A stretch of DNA of 64,000 nucleotides, taken from the NCBI GenBank assembly GCA_947259585.1, contig CAMYMV010000007.1, forward strand, positions 71,929-135,928, given 5' to 3'. Under the pieces are notes generated by a model that was not told the origin of the DNA, ran no database searches, and saw nothing but the letters and a program-made list of their open reading frames with translations. The DNA is from an uncultured Gemmatimonadales bacterium. GTDB taxonomy: Bacteria > Gemmatimonadota > Gemmatimonadetes > Palauibacterales > Palauibacteraceae. Below are positions 1 to 8,184 of the stretch, piece by piece; position 1 is the stretch's first letter, and the number at the start of each line of letters is the position of its first letter. Both the position numbers and the translations under genes were made by a program.

Positions 1-657
1 TTGCGCAGGCTGCTCGTGGCCCCGGTCGCTCGGAACCGACAACACCGTGAACCAGGTCGAGAGGAGGAGGACGAAGCCGGCCACCACGAAGGGCAGCGGC
101 TCCCAGAGCTCGAATAGCAGCCCACCCACGATCAGCCCGAAGGCGAGTCCCAGGGCCTGAAAGGCGCCGCGGACCCCCTGGACTCTCGCCCGACGCTCGT
201 CCGGGACGGCGTCGATCAGCAACGCCCACAGCGGGGTGACGAACCCCTGAAGCGCCGTGAAGAAGAGGATCCCGGCCGCGGCCAGGGGCCAGAAACCGTG
301 GAGGAACGGAACGGCCACGAGCGTGGCCGTCATCAGCGGTGCGGATATCCAGAGGAACAAGGCGCGCCTCCCGAACCGGCGGGCCAGGGCGTTCGGGAGA
401 TGGTCGCTCATGTAGCCGATCCAGTACGGCACGAGGATCGCCAACAGTCCTTCGACGCCGATCACCGCGCCGATGAGGGCGGCTGAGGACGTATACCGGC
501 CGAGGAGCACGGGAAGCAGGGCGATGATGAGGGTCTGGGCCGCGTTCGAGCCCATGGTTCCGATCGTCAGCCCGTACTCCCGGAGCCGAACGGCTCGTTC
601 CTCTTTCAACCGCTCCTCACGTTGCTGAAGGGGCCACGGTCGTGGCAGGTGGCCCAC
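1..657 (-). CDS. MFS transporter, partial (C-terminus cut by window edge)
   Basis: An open frame runs from about 657 down to base 1 with no stop, so the C-terminal half is outside the window. About 219 codons are visible. Several hydrophobic segments are clear, and the loop after the second one carries the major facilitator 'motif A' pattern: SD, then four to eight residues, then RFGRR. The pattern is closest to sugar or drug symporters of the SLC45/MFS type, but the substrate cannot be read from this part. The start is uncertain: GTG at 657 is possible, and a TTG nearer the first membrane helix has a GAGGAG just upstream. It is followed closely on its 5' side by another minus-strand gene, so the two may be co-transcribed. 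Confidence 0.82.
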   Translation of the reverse strand, partial: MGHLPRPWPLQQREERLKEERAVRLREYGLTIGTMGSNAAQTLIIALLPVLLGRYTSSAALIGAVIGVEGLLAILVPYWIGYMSDHLPNALARRFGRRALFLWISAPLMTATLVAVPFLHGFWPLAAAGILFFTALQGFVTPLWALLIDAVPDERRARVQGVRGAFQALGLAFGLIVGGLLFELWEPLPFVVAGFVLLLSTWFTVLSVPSDRGHEQPAQ

Positions 658-731
658 TGTTATGGCAGGGTTTCGCCCTCGACTCAAGGGCTCCCGCGAA
701 ACAGGCCTGCGGGAGGAGGGTCCGCGAGGGG

Positions 732-1805
732 TTACGGAGCCGGAAGCCGCCCCATGGCGTCCTCGGCGAGGCTCCCGAAGTAGAGGTCGTCGCCGTACCG
801 CTCAACGCTGGAGATCTCCGCGAAGCCGCCAGTCGGGTCCTGGAGGTTGTGGACCACGTTGCCGTCGCCGTCCAGCCCGAGGACGAACGAATAGCGCTTC
901 GGCGCCGGCTGCAGCTTGCGCGGCAGACGCGCCAGCAGCTTCCGCGCCGACGGTCGGGGGAGGAGGTAGTCGATGGTCTGGTTGCGCGGCGATACGAGCG
1001 CCAACCAGTAGGTGCCCCGGCCATCCGACGATATCCCGTCGGGAAAGCCCGGGAGGTTGTCGATGAAGATCTCGCTTTCGCCCTGGCGTGGGCCCTTCAG
1101 CCAGTGGCGCATGACGCGGTAGCGTCCGGTCTCGACGACGAGCACGAAATCTCCCTTCGGGCTCACGGCCACGCCGTTGGCGAAGTAGAGCGGGTAAAGA
1201 ACGACCGAGACGCTGTCCGCGCGGGGATCGTATGAGAGAAGGCGGCCGTTGGGCTGGTGCTCCAGAAGATCGAGCACGTAGTCGTTCAGGAAGAACCGGT
1301 CGGAGGCGTCGGTGAAGTAGATCGTCCCGTCGGGCGCCACGTCGACATCGTCCGTGAGGCGAAACGGCCGCCCGCCGTGTCCCCTGGCGAGGCGGCTGAT
1401 CGTGCCGTCCGGAGAGATGGACAAGAGGCCCTGGTACGCGTCGGCGACGATGAGGTTGCCGGCGCGGTCGAAATCCAGACCCAGCGGCCGTCCCACCGTA
1501 TCGGCAAAGTCCTCCGCACCGGTGCCGTCGGGGTCCGTCCTCACGATGCGTCCGTCGCGCATGCCGCCGTAGATTCGTCCACGGCCATCCACCGCCACGT
1601 CTTCCGGCCCTATCCCCGCACCGGATCCCAGTCGTTCGATCGAGGCCAGTTGATCGTTCGGTGCGTAGGCTCCTTCGTAGGCGGGGGCCGCCGCCGGCGT
1701 CCAGGAGCCGGGATAGATCCTGGTCTTGGGAAGGAGGAAGTAGAACGTCGCAGCAAAGACGAGGACGACAGCTCCCAGCTGGACAATGTGCTTGATGAGC
1801 GACAT
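732..1805 (-). CDS. SMP-30/strictosidine-synthase-like beta-propeller protein, membrane anchored
   Basis: 357 residues. One hydrophobic segment at about residues 8-26 looks like an uncleaved anchor, with the rest on the outer side of the membrane. The body has repeated blade-like units (VAVDGRGRIYG, DFDRAGNLIVAD, VAPDGTIYFTDA, GVAVSPKGDFVL) typical of six-bladed SMP-30/gluconolactonase and strictosidine-synthase-like propellers. The order FTDAS, then YDP, then FANGVAVS, then RYWL-like (RHWLKG) matches the APMAP/strictosidine-synthase-like branch, whose members are usually lactonase or arylesterase-like hydrolases. Substrate unknown. The ATG at 1805 is preceded by no clear ribosome site; a TAACGT sits four bases upstream, so the message may be nearly leaderless. 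The gene upstream on the other strand is arsC. Confidence 0.8.
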   Translation of the reverse strand: MSLIKHIVQLGAVVLVFAATFYFLLPKTRIYPGSWTPAAAPAYEGAYAPNDQLASIERLGSGAGIGPEDVAVDGRGRIYGGMRDGRIVRTDPDGTGAEDFADTVGRPLGLDFDRAGNLIVADAYQGLLSISPDGTISRLARGHGGRPFRLTDDVDVAPDGTIYFTDASDRFFLNDYVLDLLEHQPNGRLLSYDPRADSVSVVLYPLYFANGVAVSPKGDFVLVVETGRYRVMRHWLKGPRQGESEIFIDNLPGFPDGISSDGRGTYWLALVSPRNQTIDYLLPRPSARKLLARLPRKLQPAPKRYSFVLGLDGDGNVVHNLQDPTGGFAEISSVERYGDDLYFGSLAEDAMGRLPAP

Positions 1806-1941
1806 TTAACGTTACCCGGGCAGACTGCGTGGTTTCACCTGGACCTCGCGCGTCTACTGGCGCGTCTGGAAGCTAGAGCTTGACGGCTCCTGCTGGAAGC
1901 GTCGGTGCCGGCCCGGGCAACTCGAGGAGTGGGGAAGCCGA

Positions 1942-2370
1942 ATGATGAAAGATGCCCGAGAGGAGGGTGATCCGGTCCGGCTGCTGTTCATATGCTTCGA
2001 GAACTCCTGCCGCAGCCAGATGGCCGAGGCGTTCGCGCGCGCCCACGGCGCTCCGGGTACCGAAGCGTTCAGCGCCGGCTCGCGGCCCTCCGGCGTGGTC
2101 AACCCGACCGCGATCCGTGTCATGGGCGAGGTCGGGTACGATCTCGCCAGTCACCGGTCGAAGGCCGTCGGGGAGGTGCCCGCGGGATCGTTCGACGTCG
2201 TCGTGTCGATGGGGTGCGGAGATGACTGTCCTGTCGTTCCCGCTCGCCGCCGTGAGGAATGGGAGATCCCCGATCCCAAGGAGATGCCGCTTGCGGGGTT
2301 CAGGGAGGTGCGCGATCGAATCGAGAGAGAGGTGTCGGGGCTGCTCGAGAGCCTGGGGGCTCACCGCTGA
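1942..2370 (+). CDS. arsC: Arsenate reductase, thioredoxin-coupled ArsC type (low-Mr phosphatase fold)
   Basis: 142 residues, close to the family size. Near the N-terminus the phosphatase-type loop CFENSCR (Cys18-X5-Arg24) follows a beta strand (RLLFI), and a second cysteine pair follows in the GCGDDCP motif. This is the layout of thioredoxin-linked arsenate reductases, in which the P-loop cysteine attacks arsenate and the later cysteines form the relay disulfide. IPDP near the end supplies the conserved aspartate. The start is the first of two adjacent ATG codons, with GGGGA upstream. No arsenite pump or ArsR regulator is next to it, so the gene stands alone here. A low-molecular-weight tyrosine phosphatase is the alternative, but the GCGDDCP motif favours arsenate reductase. 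Confidence 0.85.
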   Translation: MMKDAREEGDPVRLLFICFENSCRSQMAEAFARAHGAPGTEAFSAGSRPSGVVNPTAIRVMGEVGYDLASHRSKAVGEVPAGSFDVVVSMGCGDDCPVVPARRREEWEIPDPKEMPLAGFREVRDRIEREVSGLLESLGAHR

Positions 2371-2383
2371 CCGCCGTCAGGGG

Positions 2384-2436
2384 GCGATGGAGTCCGCAGG
2401 GCCGATGGAAGTTCGCAGAGCCGATGGAGTCCGCGG
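2384..2436. repeat. Three short tandem imperfect repeats, about 18-19 bp
   Basis: Downstream of arsC, the core CGATGGAGTCCGCAG recurs three times with CGATGG at 2385, 2403 and 2422. The middle copy reads GGAAGTTCGCAG. The block is non-coding and lies just before a terminator hairpin. Its function is unknown; it may be slippage product. Confidence 0.6.
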
Positions 2437-2447
2437 AGTGGTAGATG

Positions 2448-2493
2448 CAAAACGGCCCCGGTCGACGGCGTCATGCCGAAGATCCCGGGGCCG
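2448..2493 (-). terminator. Rho-independent-type terminator for the minus-strand gene at 2515-3111
   Basis: CGGCCCCGG (2453-2461) and CCGGGGCCG (2485-2493) form a perfect 9-bp stem. The loop itself holds a small stem (CGGC/GCCG). Read on the minus strand, the stem is followed at once by TTTT (plus-strand AAAA at 2449-2452). It may also stop arsC transcripts from the other side, although no T-run follows in that direction. Confidence 0.65.
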
Positions 2494-2514
2494 CAAAGGC
2501 GATGAGACTCGAGG

Positions 2515-3111
2515 CTAGGGCACGGTGTAGGGCGATCCGATCCCGTAACTGCTACCGCCGATTCTGGTGCCGGGCAGCCGCACGTTCGGTCCCTGACAGC
2601 CGCTTCCGCCTCCACCGATGATCAGCGGGCCTCGTCCACCCGAGCCCTCGGGAATACGGAATCCGCCCAAGCGCTCGAAGTCGTGGTCGTTTCCGCCACG
2701 ATTCGCCGCCGCGACGGCAGCGCCGAGACGGTCGTACTCGATGGCGTCCCCGACGTCCGAATCGTCGGCCTCGACGAGGTTGATCGCGATCATCGAGCCT
2801 TCCTGCGCCATGGCGAGCTTTGGCGGCTCGAGGTCCAGAGCGGCCTCTACCGTCGACGTCTCGCTTTCCGGCAGCGGCGCCGTTTCGGCCGCCACGTCGG
2901 CCTCGGCTACGCGCACGTCGATGAGCTCGACGGGCTCTTCATCCACATAAGCCAGCGCGAGTTGCGTCGTGGGCTCTGCGTCGTCCGACGCGGCGGGTGT
3001 CACGTTCAGCCGGCCCCATGCCAGGATCGCCCCGTGCACCACAAGGGAGACGAGAAGTCCGATCCCGAGCACACGCCGGTAGACCCGGTCGTATCCAGCC
3101 CCATCACTCAT
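2515..3111 (-). CDS. Membrane-anchored protein with TonB-like N-terminal anchor and Gly-rich Cys tail
   Basis: 198 residues, not matched to a named family. A single membrane helix at about 13-32 contains S22-LVV-H26 followed by GA, the same Ser-xxx-His spacing as the TonB anchor helix that contacts ExbB/ExbD. After it comes an acidic linker (residues 40-125) with DVRVAEAD and DLEPPKLAMAQ, then a Gly-rich end with GGGGSGCQG. There is no TonB C-terminal beta domain. The product of the next gene upstream (3283-4656) shares the DVRVAEAD, SMAQ/AMAQ and GGGSGC blocks, so the two are paralogues in tandem. A GGAGGA lies upstream of the ATG. It ends in a terminator. Function unknown; an ExbBD-associated or envelope structural role is inference only. 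Confidence 0.6.
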   Translation of the reverse strand: MSDGAGYDRVYRRVLGIGLLVSLVVHGAILAWGRLNVTPAASDDAEPTTQLALAYVDEEPVELIDVRVAEADVAAETAPLPESETSTVEAALDLEPPKLAMAQEGSMIAINLVEADDSDVGDAIEYDRLGAAVAAANRGGNDHDFERLGGFRIPEGSGGRGPLIIGGGGSGCQGPNVRLPGTRIGGSSYGIGSPYTVP

Positions 3112-3282
3112 CAGCCACTTCCTCCATACAAGGCGTTTCCCCGCTCGGCGCCAGCAACACTACTCTGACGAAGGAACACCCAGTTGCGTCACACTAAGTA
3201 ACCGAGCCTCGCGATGCCAGTTCCCGACGCCCGATGCCAGGGCCGGGCCGGCTAACCGCTGGCCCGGCCCTGGTCTGCGGCT

Positions 3283-4656
3283 CTACTGCTGTGACTGCCG
3301 GCTCGGCATCGCTCGCGTCGGTCTCGCCGCGGCTGAAGTCCGCGCTTGAACCGCTCGGCGAGCCGCCGAGGATGCCGTCCCGCTTGCGCGAGTCGGCCGG
3401 GTCTGTGCAGCAGGCGGCCTGGCCACCCGCGCTCGGTTGGGGGCGCTCGGCCGCACCTGAGCCGCCCGCGACGTAGAACGCGTGGGCATCGTCCTCACGG
3501 ACGGCCGCACCTGAGGGGTCGCCGTCGGTCGCGTCGCCGTCGGTCGCGTCGCCGTCGGTCGCGCTGCTCTCGATGGGGTCGGCCGCACCAGGGCCCGCTG
3601 CACCCTCTCGCGCATCGTGGCAGGCGCCGGCTTCGCTGCGGTGGCGCTGGAGCGCTGAAGCTGCCGCTGGGCGGGACTGCTGAAGGAGCTTCGACTGCGC
3701 TGCGTGCCGAACGAACGTGACGCCTCTTCGATGGCGCGGGTGATGGCGGCGCCGGTGGCCGGCGCGGTCCCGGCTGATCGACCGGTCACAAACCCCGATG
3801 TCCCGCCGCTGCCGAAGTTGCTGTCGTTCGTCCGGCCAAGGTCCGGAGTTTCGGGGACAAAGCCGCGTCCGCCGGAAGCGATGATGCCCGACGGATCGGC
3901 GGGCACGGTCGTCGGGACCCTTATCGTCGGCGCCCCTGCGGTCGGGTTGTCTCCCAGCGGCCCCCGGCCTTCCTCGATGAACTCGCCCCTGCGCGGCCCC
4001 GCCGCGATCGGTCCGGGCAGCTGGAAGCCCGGGATGCCCGTGGTGCCCTCGCAACCGCTACCTCCACCCAGGACGATGAACGGGCCGGGTCCCGAGCCGC
4101 CTCCGAGGGCGATGCCGCCGATGATTCCGATCAGCGGCCCGAGGCCGCCGCCTATACCGCTAAGCGGTCCTTGGCTGCCATCTCCCTGTGTGCCGGCCAG
4201 AGTTCCGGAGGGCCCCTCTCCCTCAGGTCGTGGGTCGTCCACGGCCGACCCGATGTCCGACTCTCCCGGGTCAACGGGGCTGACCTCCATCTCGGGCGCG
4301 GCTTGTGCCATCGACAGCTCCGGCGTGGGCTCGATATCCACCGAGGCCTCTTCGCTGGAGGTCTGTTCCGCGGGAGGAGAAGGTCTGCTCTCGGGGACCG
4401 CGTCGGCTTCGGCGACGCGCACGTCGGTGAACTCGAGCGACGCGAGATCCGCCTCCGCCAGGGCCAGCCTCGGCCCGGATGCCGGAGCGTCAACGTCTGC
4501 GAGGTCAGCCACGCGACGAGCCACGTTGCTGCGTGGCACCGCCCCGGCACTTAAGTAGTTCCAGGATTGGACGACCGCAGCGAGCGCCAACAGCGCCAGC
4601 AGTCCTGTCCCCGCGCGGCGAAGGTGAGGTCCGAGGTGTCTGGGCCCCTCCGACAT
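3283..4656 (-). CDS. Membrane-anchored low-complexity protein, paralogue of the 2515-3111 gene
   Basis: 457 residues from the ATG at 4656, chosen because GGGAGG lies a few bases upstream; an in-frame ATG at 4710 has no such site. Layout: one membrane helix at about 15-32, a linker with TDVRVAEADAVPES (78-90) and ELSMAQ (113-118), a Gly-rich block with GGGSGCEG (198-204), a mixed region, and a very basic Arg/Pro/Thr/Ser/Ala tail (about 320-457) that includes three RPTAT repeats. The first three blocks match the neighbouring gene; the basic tail does not. The anchor lacks the Ser-xxx-His seen in the paralogue. The tail should be disordered and could bind DNA, cell wall or a partner protein. Function unknown. 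Confidence 0.6.
   Translation of the reverse strand: MSEGPRHLGPHLRRAGTGLLALLALAAVVQSWNYLSAGAVPRSNVARRVADLADVDAPASGPRLALAEADLASLEFTDVRVAEADAVPESRPSPPAEQTSSEEASVDIEPTPELSMAQAAPEMEVSPVDPGESDIGSAVDDPRPEGEGPSGTLAGTQGDGSQGPLSGIGGGLGPLIGIIGGIALGGGSGPGPFIVLGGGSGCEGTTGIPGFQLPGPIAAGPRRGEFIEEGRGPLGDNPTAGAPTIRVPTTVPADPSGIIASGGRGFVPETPDLGRTNDSNFGSGGTSGFVTGRSAGTAPATGAAITRAIEEASRSFGTQRSRSSFSSPAQRQLQRSSATAAKPAPATMRERVQRALVRPTPSRAARPTATRPTATRPTATPQVRPSVRTMPTRSTSRAAQVRPSAPNRARVARPPAAQTRPTRASGTASSAARRAVQARTSAAARPTRAMPSRQSQQ
3518..3562. repeat. Three perfect 15-bp tandem repeats inside the coding region
   Basis: GTCGCCGTCGGTCGC occurs three times head to tail at 3518, 3533 and 3548. On the coding (minus) strand each unit gives five residues, ATRPT in register, making the RPTAT run in the basic tail. 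Because the unit is a multiple of three, copy-number change would alter length without a frameshift. Confidence 0.9.
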
Positions 4657-5059
4657 GGACTCCTCCCGTCGATCTGATCCCCGCTCATAGGGCACGCTTG
4701 AACGCGCCATCCCTTAGTGTTGACTTCCCCTATGCGCCCGCGGTCACATGGCCGGCAGGGATCAGAGCCGGAGGATCTCCTGACGGGCGAATATCGGGCC
4801 CACCTCGAGTCCCAGGGTCGGCTCGGACGCCGATGTGGGCCAGATGAGGCTCGCCGGCGCAGTCGGCCGCCGGCCGGAGGCCGGCTTTCGGGAGAGCGAG
4901 GGTGAGGGTCGCGGGCGGTTCCAGGGGATGGTACCGGACTCGGAACCATCTCATCGCATTGAAGCGAGACGCCTCCGGACGCATACATTCCACCACTCGG
5001 GGTCCCGACTTGCAGCCAGACAGCGAAAACTCGCAGCCAGACAACGACGCGGAGACGCA
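4657..5059. other. 403-bp divergent intergenic region
   Basis: This gap separates the minus-strand gene ending its 5' side at 4656 from the plus-strand gene starting at 5060, so it should hold promoters in both directions. I see no convincing -35/-10 pair. It contains a perfect 7-bp hairpin, GCCGGCC-GGA-GGCCGGC, at 4869-4885 followed by TTT, and a 21-bp spaced direct repeat of GCAGCCAGACA at 5012 and 5033. The frame of the downstream gene stays open back to 4835, but the stretch is Arg-rich and looks non-coding. Confidence 0.5.
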
Positions 5060-5671
5060 GTGGATCACGCCGTAGCCCTCGTGCAGGCCTATCTGCACAT
5101 CAACGGATACTTCACGGTGACCGAGTACCAGGTGCTCGAGGCGCTGAGCGAAGGTGGGTACAAGACCGCGACGGACATCGACCTGCTGGCACTGCGCCTC
5201 CCGCATGCCGGCGGGCCGCGGCCGATCAGGGACGAGGAGATCGACGAGGGATTCGAGCCCGATCCGGCGCTCGAGACACAGGACAAGCGACCCGATCTCC
5301 TGATCATCGAGGTGAAGGAGGGAAGGGCAGAGCTGAACCCGGGAGCGCGCAGCCGCGAGGTTCTCGATGCCGTCCTACGTCGATGGGGATTCTGTCCGGA
5401 GGCGCATCTCTCGAAGGCTGTCGATCGGCTGCGGAGGAAGGGAAGTGCCGACATCCCCTCGGGGCCGAGAATCCGAATGCTCGCCTTCGGCTCCGTGATC
5501 GATCCGAAGAAGGTCCGGGGGTTCAAGGCGATCTCGCTGGGGCACGTCATCTCCTTCCTGCGCGACTACATCGAGGAGCACTGGGACCTTCTCCGCCACG
5601 CGCAGGTCAAACAGCCGGCCCTCGGCCTTTTGGCCTTGCTCGAGCAGGCGAGCCAGCGGGACCGGGACTGA
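5060..5671 (+). CDS. PD-(D/E)XK nuclease-fold-like hypothetical protein
   Basis: 203 residues from GTG at 5060, chosen for the GGAG six bases upstream; the open frame extends further but is low complexity. After a short helical start, TDIDLLAL (residues 38-45) is followed at 79-88 by DLLIIEVKEG. This spacing of an acidic residue (D39/D41) and an E-V-K (E84, K86) on a beta strand is the signature of the PD-(D/E)XK nuclease fold, which includes many restriction, repair and transposon-linked enzymes. A later strand (MLAFGS) and a C-terminal helix are plausible for the fold. No methyltransferase or helicase sits nearby, so a restriction system is not supported. Activity and substrate are unknown. 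Confidence 0.6.
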   Translation: MDHAVALVQAYLHINGYFTVTEYQVLEALSEGGYKTATDIDLLALRLPHAGGPRPIRDEEIDEGFEPDPALETQDKRPDLLIIEVKEGRAELNPGARSREVLDAVLRRWGFCPEAHLSKAVDRLRRKGSADIPSGPRIRMLAFGSVIDPKKVRGFKAISLGHVISFLRDYIEEHWDLLRHAQVKQPALGLLALLEQASQRDRD

Positions 5672-5697
5672 GAGGGGCTCAGCCGGCTCAGGCCGAT

Positions 5698-6194
5698 TCA
5701 GGCCAGGTGAGAGCCGGCTCCCGGCGGCGCCTGCATGAAGAACCGGGGGATCGGGGCGCGAAAGACGGAGCCGTCCCGCCGTCGGAAGTGGTAGAAGCCC
5801 TCCATGTGACCCATCGGTCCGTGCAGCACGCAGAAGCTGTTGTACTCGAACACGTCGCCGGGATCCAGCAGTGGCGTCTCGCCGATGACGCCTTCGCCTT
5901 CAACCTCGTGTTCCCCGGCGACCGGGTCGTGAATGTGCCAGTGGCGCCAGAAGAGCTGCGCCGGCTCCTTCCCCACGTTCTCGACCCGGATGTGGTAGAC
6001 GAACACGTAGCGCCAGCGATGAGGGTTGGACTGACTCTCCGCGTACTCGGTCCGCACCGTGATCTGCATCTCATCGGTTTCGATCGCCGGACCCTCCTCG
6101 ATGCTGGCGGATGGCTCTGCGAAATCCGGAAGGTCGTGAGCGTAAGGGTCGAAGAACCCGTTGCCCGAGCCGTTGGTGAATCCGTTGCCGCGGC

Positions 6195-6198
<4 letters not shown>
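5698..6198 (-). CDS. apaG: ApaG family protein
   Basis: 166 residues. The ApaG fold (an immunoglobulin-like beta sandwich) covers roughly residues 42-165, with the typical strands ITVRTEY, YVFVYHIRVEN, AQLFWRHWHI, the VEGEGVIGE turn and the NSFCVLHGPMGHMEGFY segment. ApaG is linked genetically to Co2+/Mg2+ efflux and to diadenosine tetraphosphate effects in enterobacteria; its biochemical role is not settled. The first 40 residues (Gly/Asn-rich, then acidic) are an extension beyond the usual 125-residue length. Its ATG overlaps the mtnA stop as ATGA, so it is translated as the second gene of an mtnA-apaG pair. Confidence 0.9.
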
Positions 6199-7409
<1,211 letters not shown>

Positions 7410-7440
7410 GAAGCTCTGTTCCTCGAGGGGTTCCAGTTGA

Positions 7441-7560
7441 GAGTCCAGCGTCCGAAAGATCTGTGGCTAGCCGGCTCGAGGAAAGACTCCACGGCTGCCA
7501 GGCCGGGTTAGCCGAAGACGCCACGGCAACGTTCGATCCCTCTTCCAACGACACGCTAAT
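7441..7560 (-). promoter_or_regulatory. Structured-looking leader upstream of mtnA (unassigned)
   Basis: The leader read on the minus strand contains several self-complementary blocks, including CGGCT/AGCCG around CCCGG, the palindrome GGCTAGCC and two copies of GCCGTGG. I compared it by eye with SAM, SAH and c-di-GMP riboswitch consensus cores and found only partial likeness, not a match. It could equally be plain divergent-promoter DNA. Confidence 0.25.
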
Positions 7561-7624
7561 GACCCGCGCGCCGAAACCGGAGCGCTTGCCACCCCGTAGT
7601 GGATTCCGAATAGTCCTGTCATGA

Positions 7625-7647
7625 ACGTCCGGCTCCGTATCGGACGT
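7625..7647 (+). promoter_or_regulatory. Inverted repeat in the 5' leader of the GlsB-like gene
   Basis: ACGTCCG (7625-7631) and CGGACGT (7641-7647) form a perfect 7-bp inverted repeat with a 9-base spacer, ending a few bases before the strong AAGGAGGAA ribosome site. It could be an operator or a leader hairpin that affects translation. Confidence 0.4.
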
Positions 7648-7664
7648 CACAAGGAGGAATCCAA

Positions 7665-7913
7665 ATGGGCATCCTTTCCTGGCTGATCTTCGGCCTGATC
7701 GTCGGAGCACTCGCCAAGTGGATCATGCCGGGCAAAGACCCCGGCGGGATCTTCATCACGACGCTTCTCGGAATCGCTGGCGCGATGGTCGGTGGCTTCC
7801 TCGCCTCGTTCATCGGGATCGGGAGCGTTTCGGGCTTCAACTTCGGAAGCCTCATCATCGCGGTGGCGGGCGCGCTGCTGCTCCTCTGGCTCTACAAGAA
7901 GTTCAAGAGCTAG
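7665..7913 (+). CDS. GlsB/YeaQ/YmgE family small membrane protein
   Basis: 82 residues with three hydrophobic segments at about 3-22, 30-52 and 58-76, ending in a short basic tail (YKKFKS). The pattern of GLIVGALAKWIMPG, the GG-(I/F) loop and the second Gly-rich helix GIAGAMVGGFLAS fits the transglycosylase-associated/YeaQ family, small inner-membrane proteins often induced by stress; the molecular role is not known. A very strong AAGGAGGAA precedes the ATG by about six bases, so it is probably well expressed. It stands alone between a divergent mtnA leader and a hairpin downstream. Confidence 0.9.
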   Translation: MGILSWLIFGLIVGALAKWIMPGKDPGGIFITTLLGIAGAMVGGFLASFIGIGSVSGFNFGSLIIAVAGALLLLWLYKKFKS

Positions 7914-7941
7914 TCGACCCCTAGGTTTTCTCTGGTCGAGC

Positions 7942-7967
7942 CCTGGCACCGGATCGCCGGTGCCAGG
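7942..7967 (+). terminator. Perfect 11-bp hairpin after the GlsB-like gene
   Basis: CCTGGCACCGG and CCGGTGCCAGG pair perfectly around the loop ATCG, 28 bases after the stop codon. No T-run follows, so it is either a weak terminator or an RNA-stabilising end. Confidence 0.55.
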
Positions 7968-8171
7968 CCCGCAGCATCCCGGGCCATCGAACGCTCGGCA
8001 CGCCTCCGAGCACCCTCGTCCCAGCCGCCCTGTAACCTCCCGCGCCGTGACGTCGTCTACCCCTCAGGTGGGTGTGCTTGGGGGCTGAGCGCGCGGTCGC
8101 ATAATGGAACCTCCCCGCTCAAGGGACGCGGCCCGCGCCAGCCCCTTCTCATTATCCTGATCCTACCCCCG

Positions 8172-8177
8172 TATATT
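8172..8177 (+). promoter_or_regulatory. Candidate -10 element giving a leaderless methyltransferase mRNA
   Basis: TATATT lies only seven bases before the ATG at 8185, and the gap (CTCCCTC) has no ribosome site. A start of transcription at the normal distance from this -10 would fall on or next to the ATG. No good -35 is visible. Confidence 0.4.
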
Positions 8178-8184
8178 CTCCCTC

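Noticed and set aside
3518..3562. CRISPR-like repeats
   Set aside because: The units are contiguous with no spacers and lie in a coding frame.
5060..5671. Restriction-modification system
   Set aside because: There is no methyltransferase, specificity or helicase gene adjacent, and the methyltransferase at 8185 is of the small-molecule/protein class.
7410..7664. SAM, SAH or c-di-GMP riboswitch
   Set aside because: Only pieces (a GCCGGGTTAGCC-like block, a GGCAAC) resemble known cores; the other conserved segments and their spacing are missing. Kept only as an unassigned leader.
7914..8184. Small RNA or tRNA in the 271-bp gap
   Set aside because: No tRNA T-loop or acceptor pattern is visible; only the 11-bp hairpin and a candidate -10 are clear.
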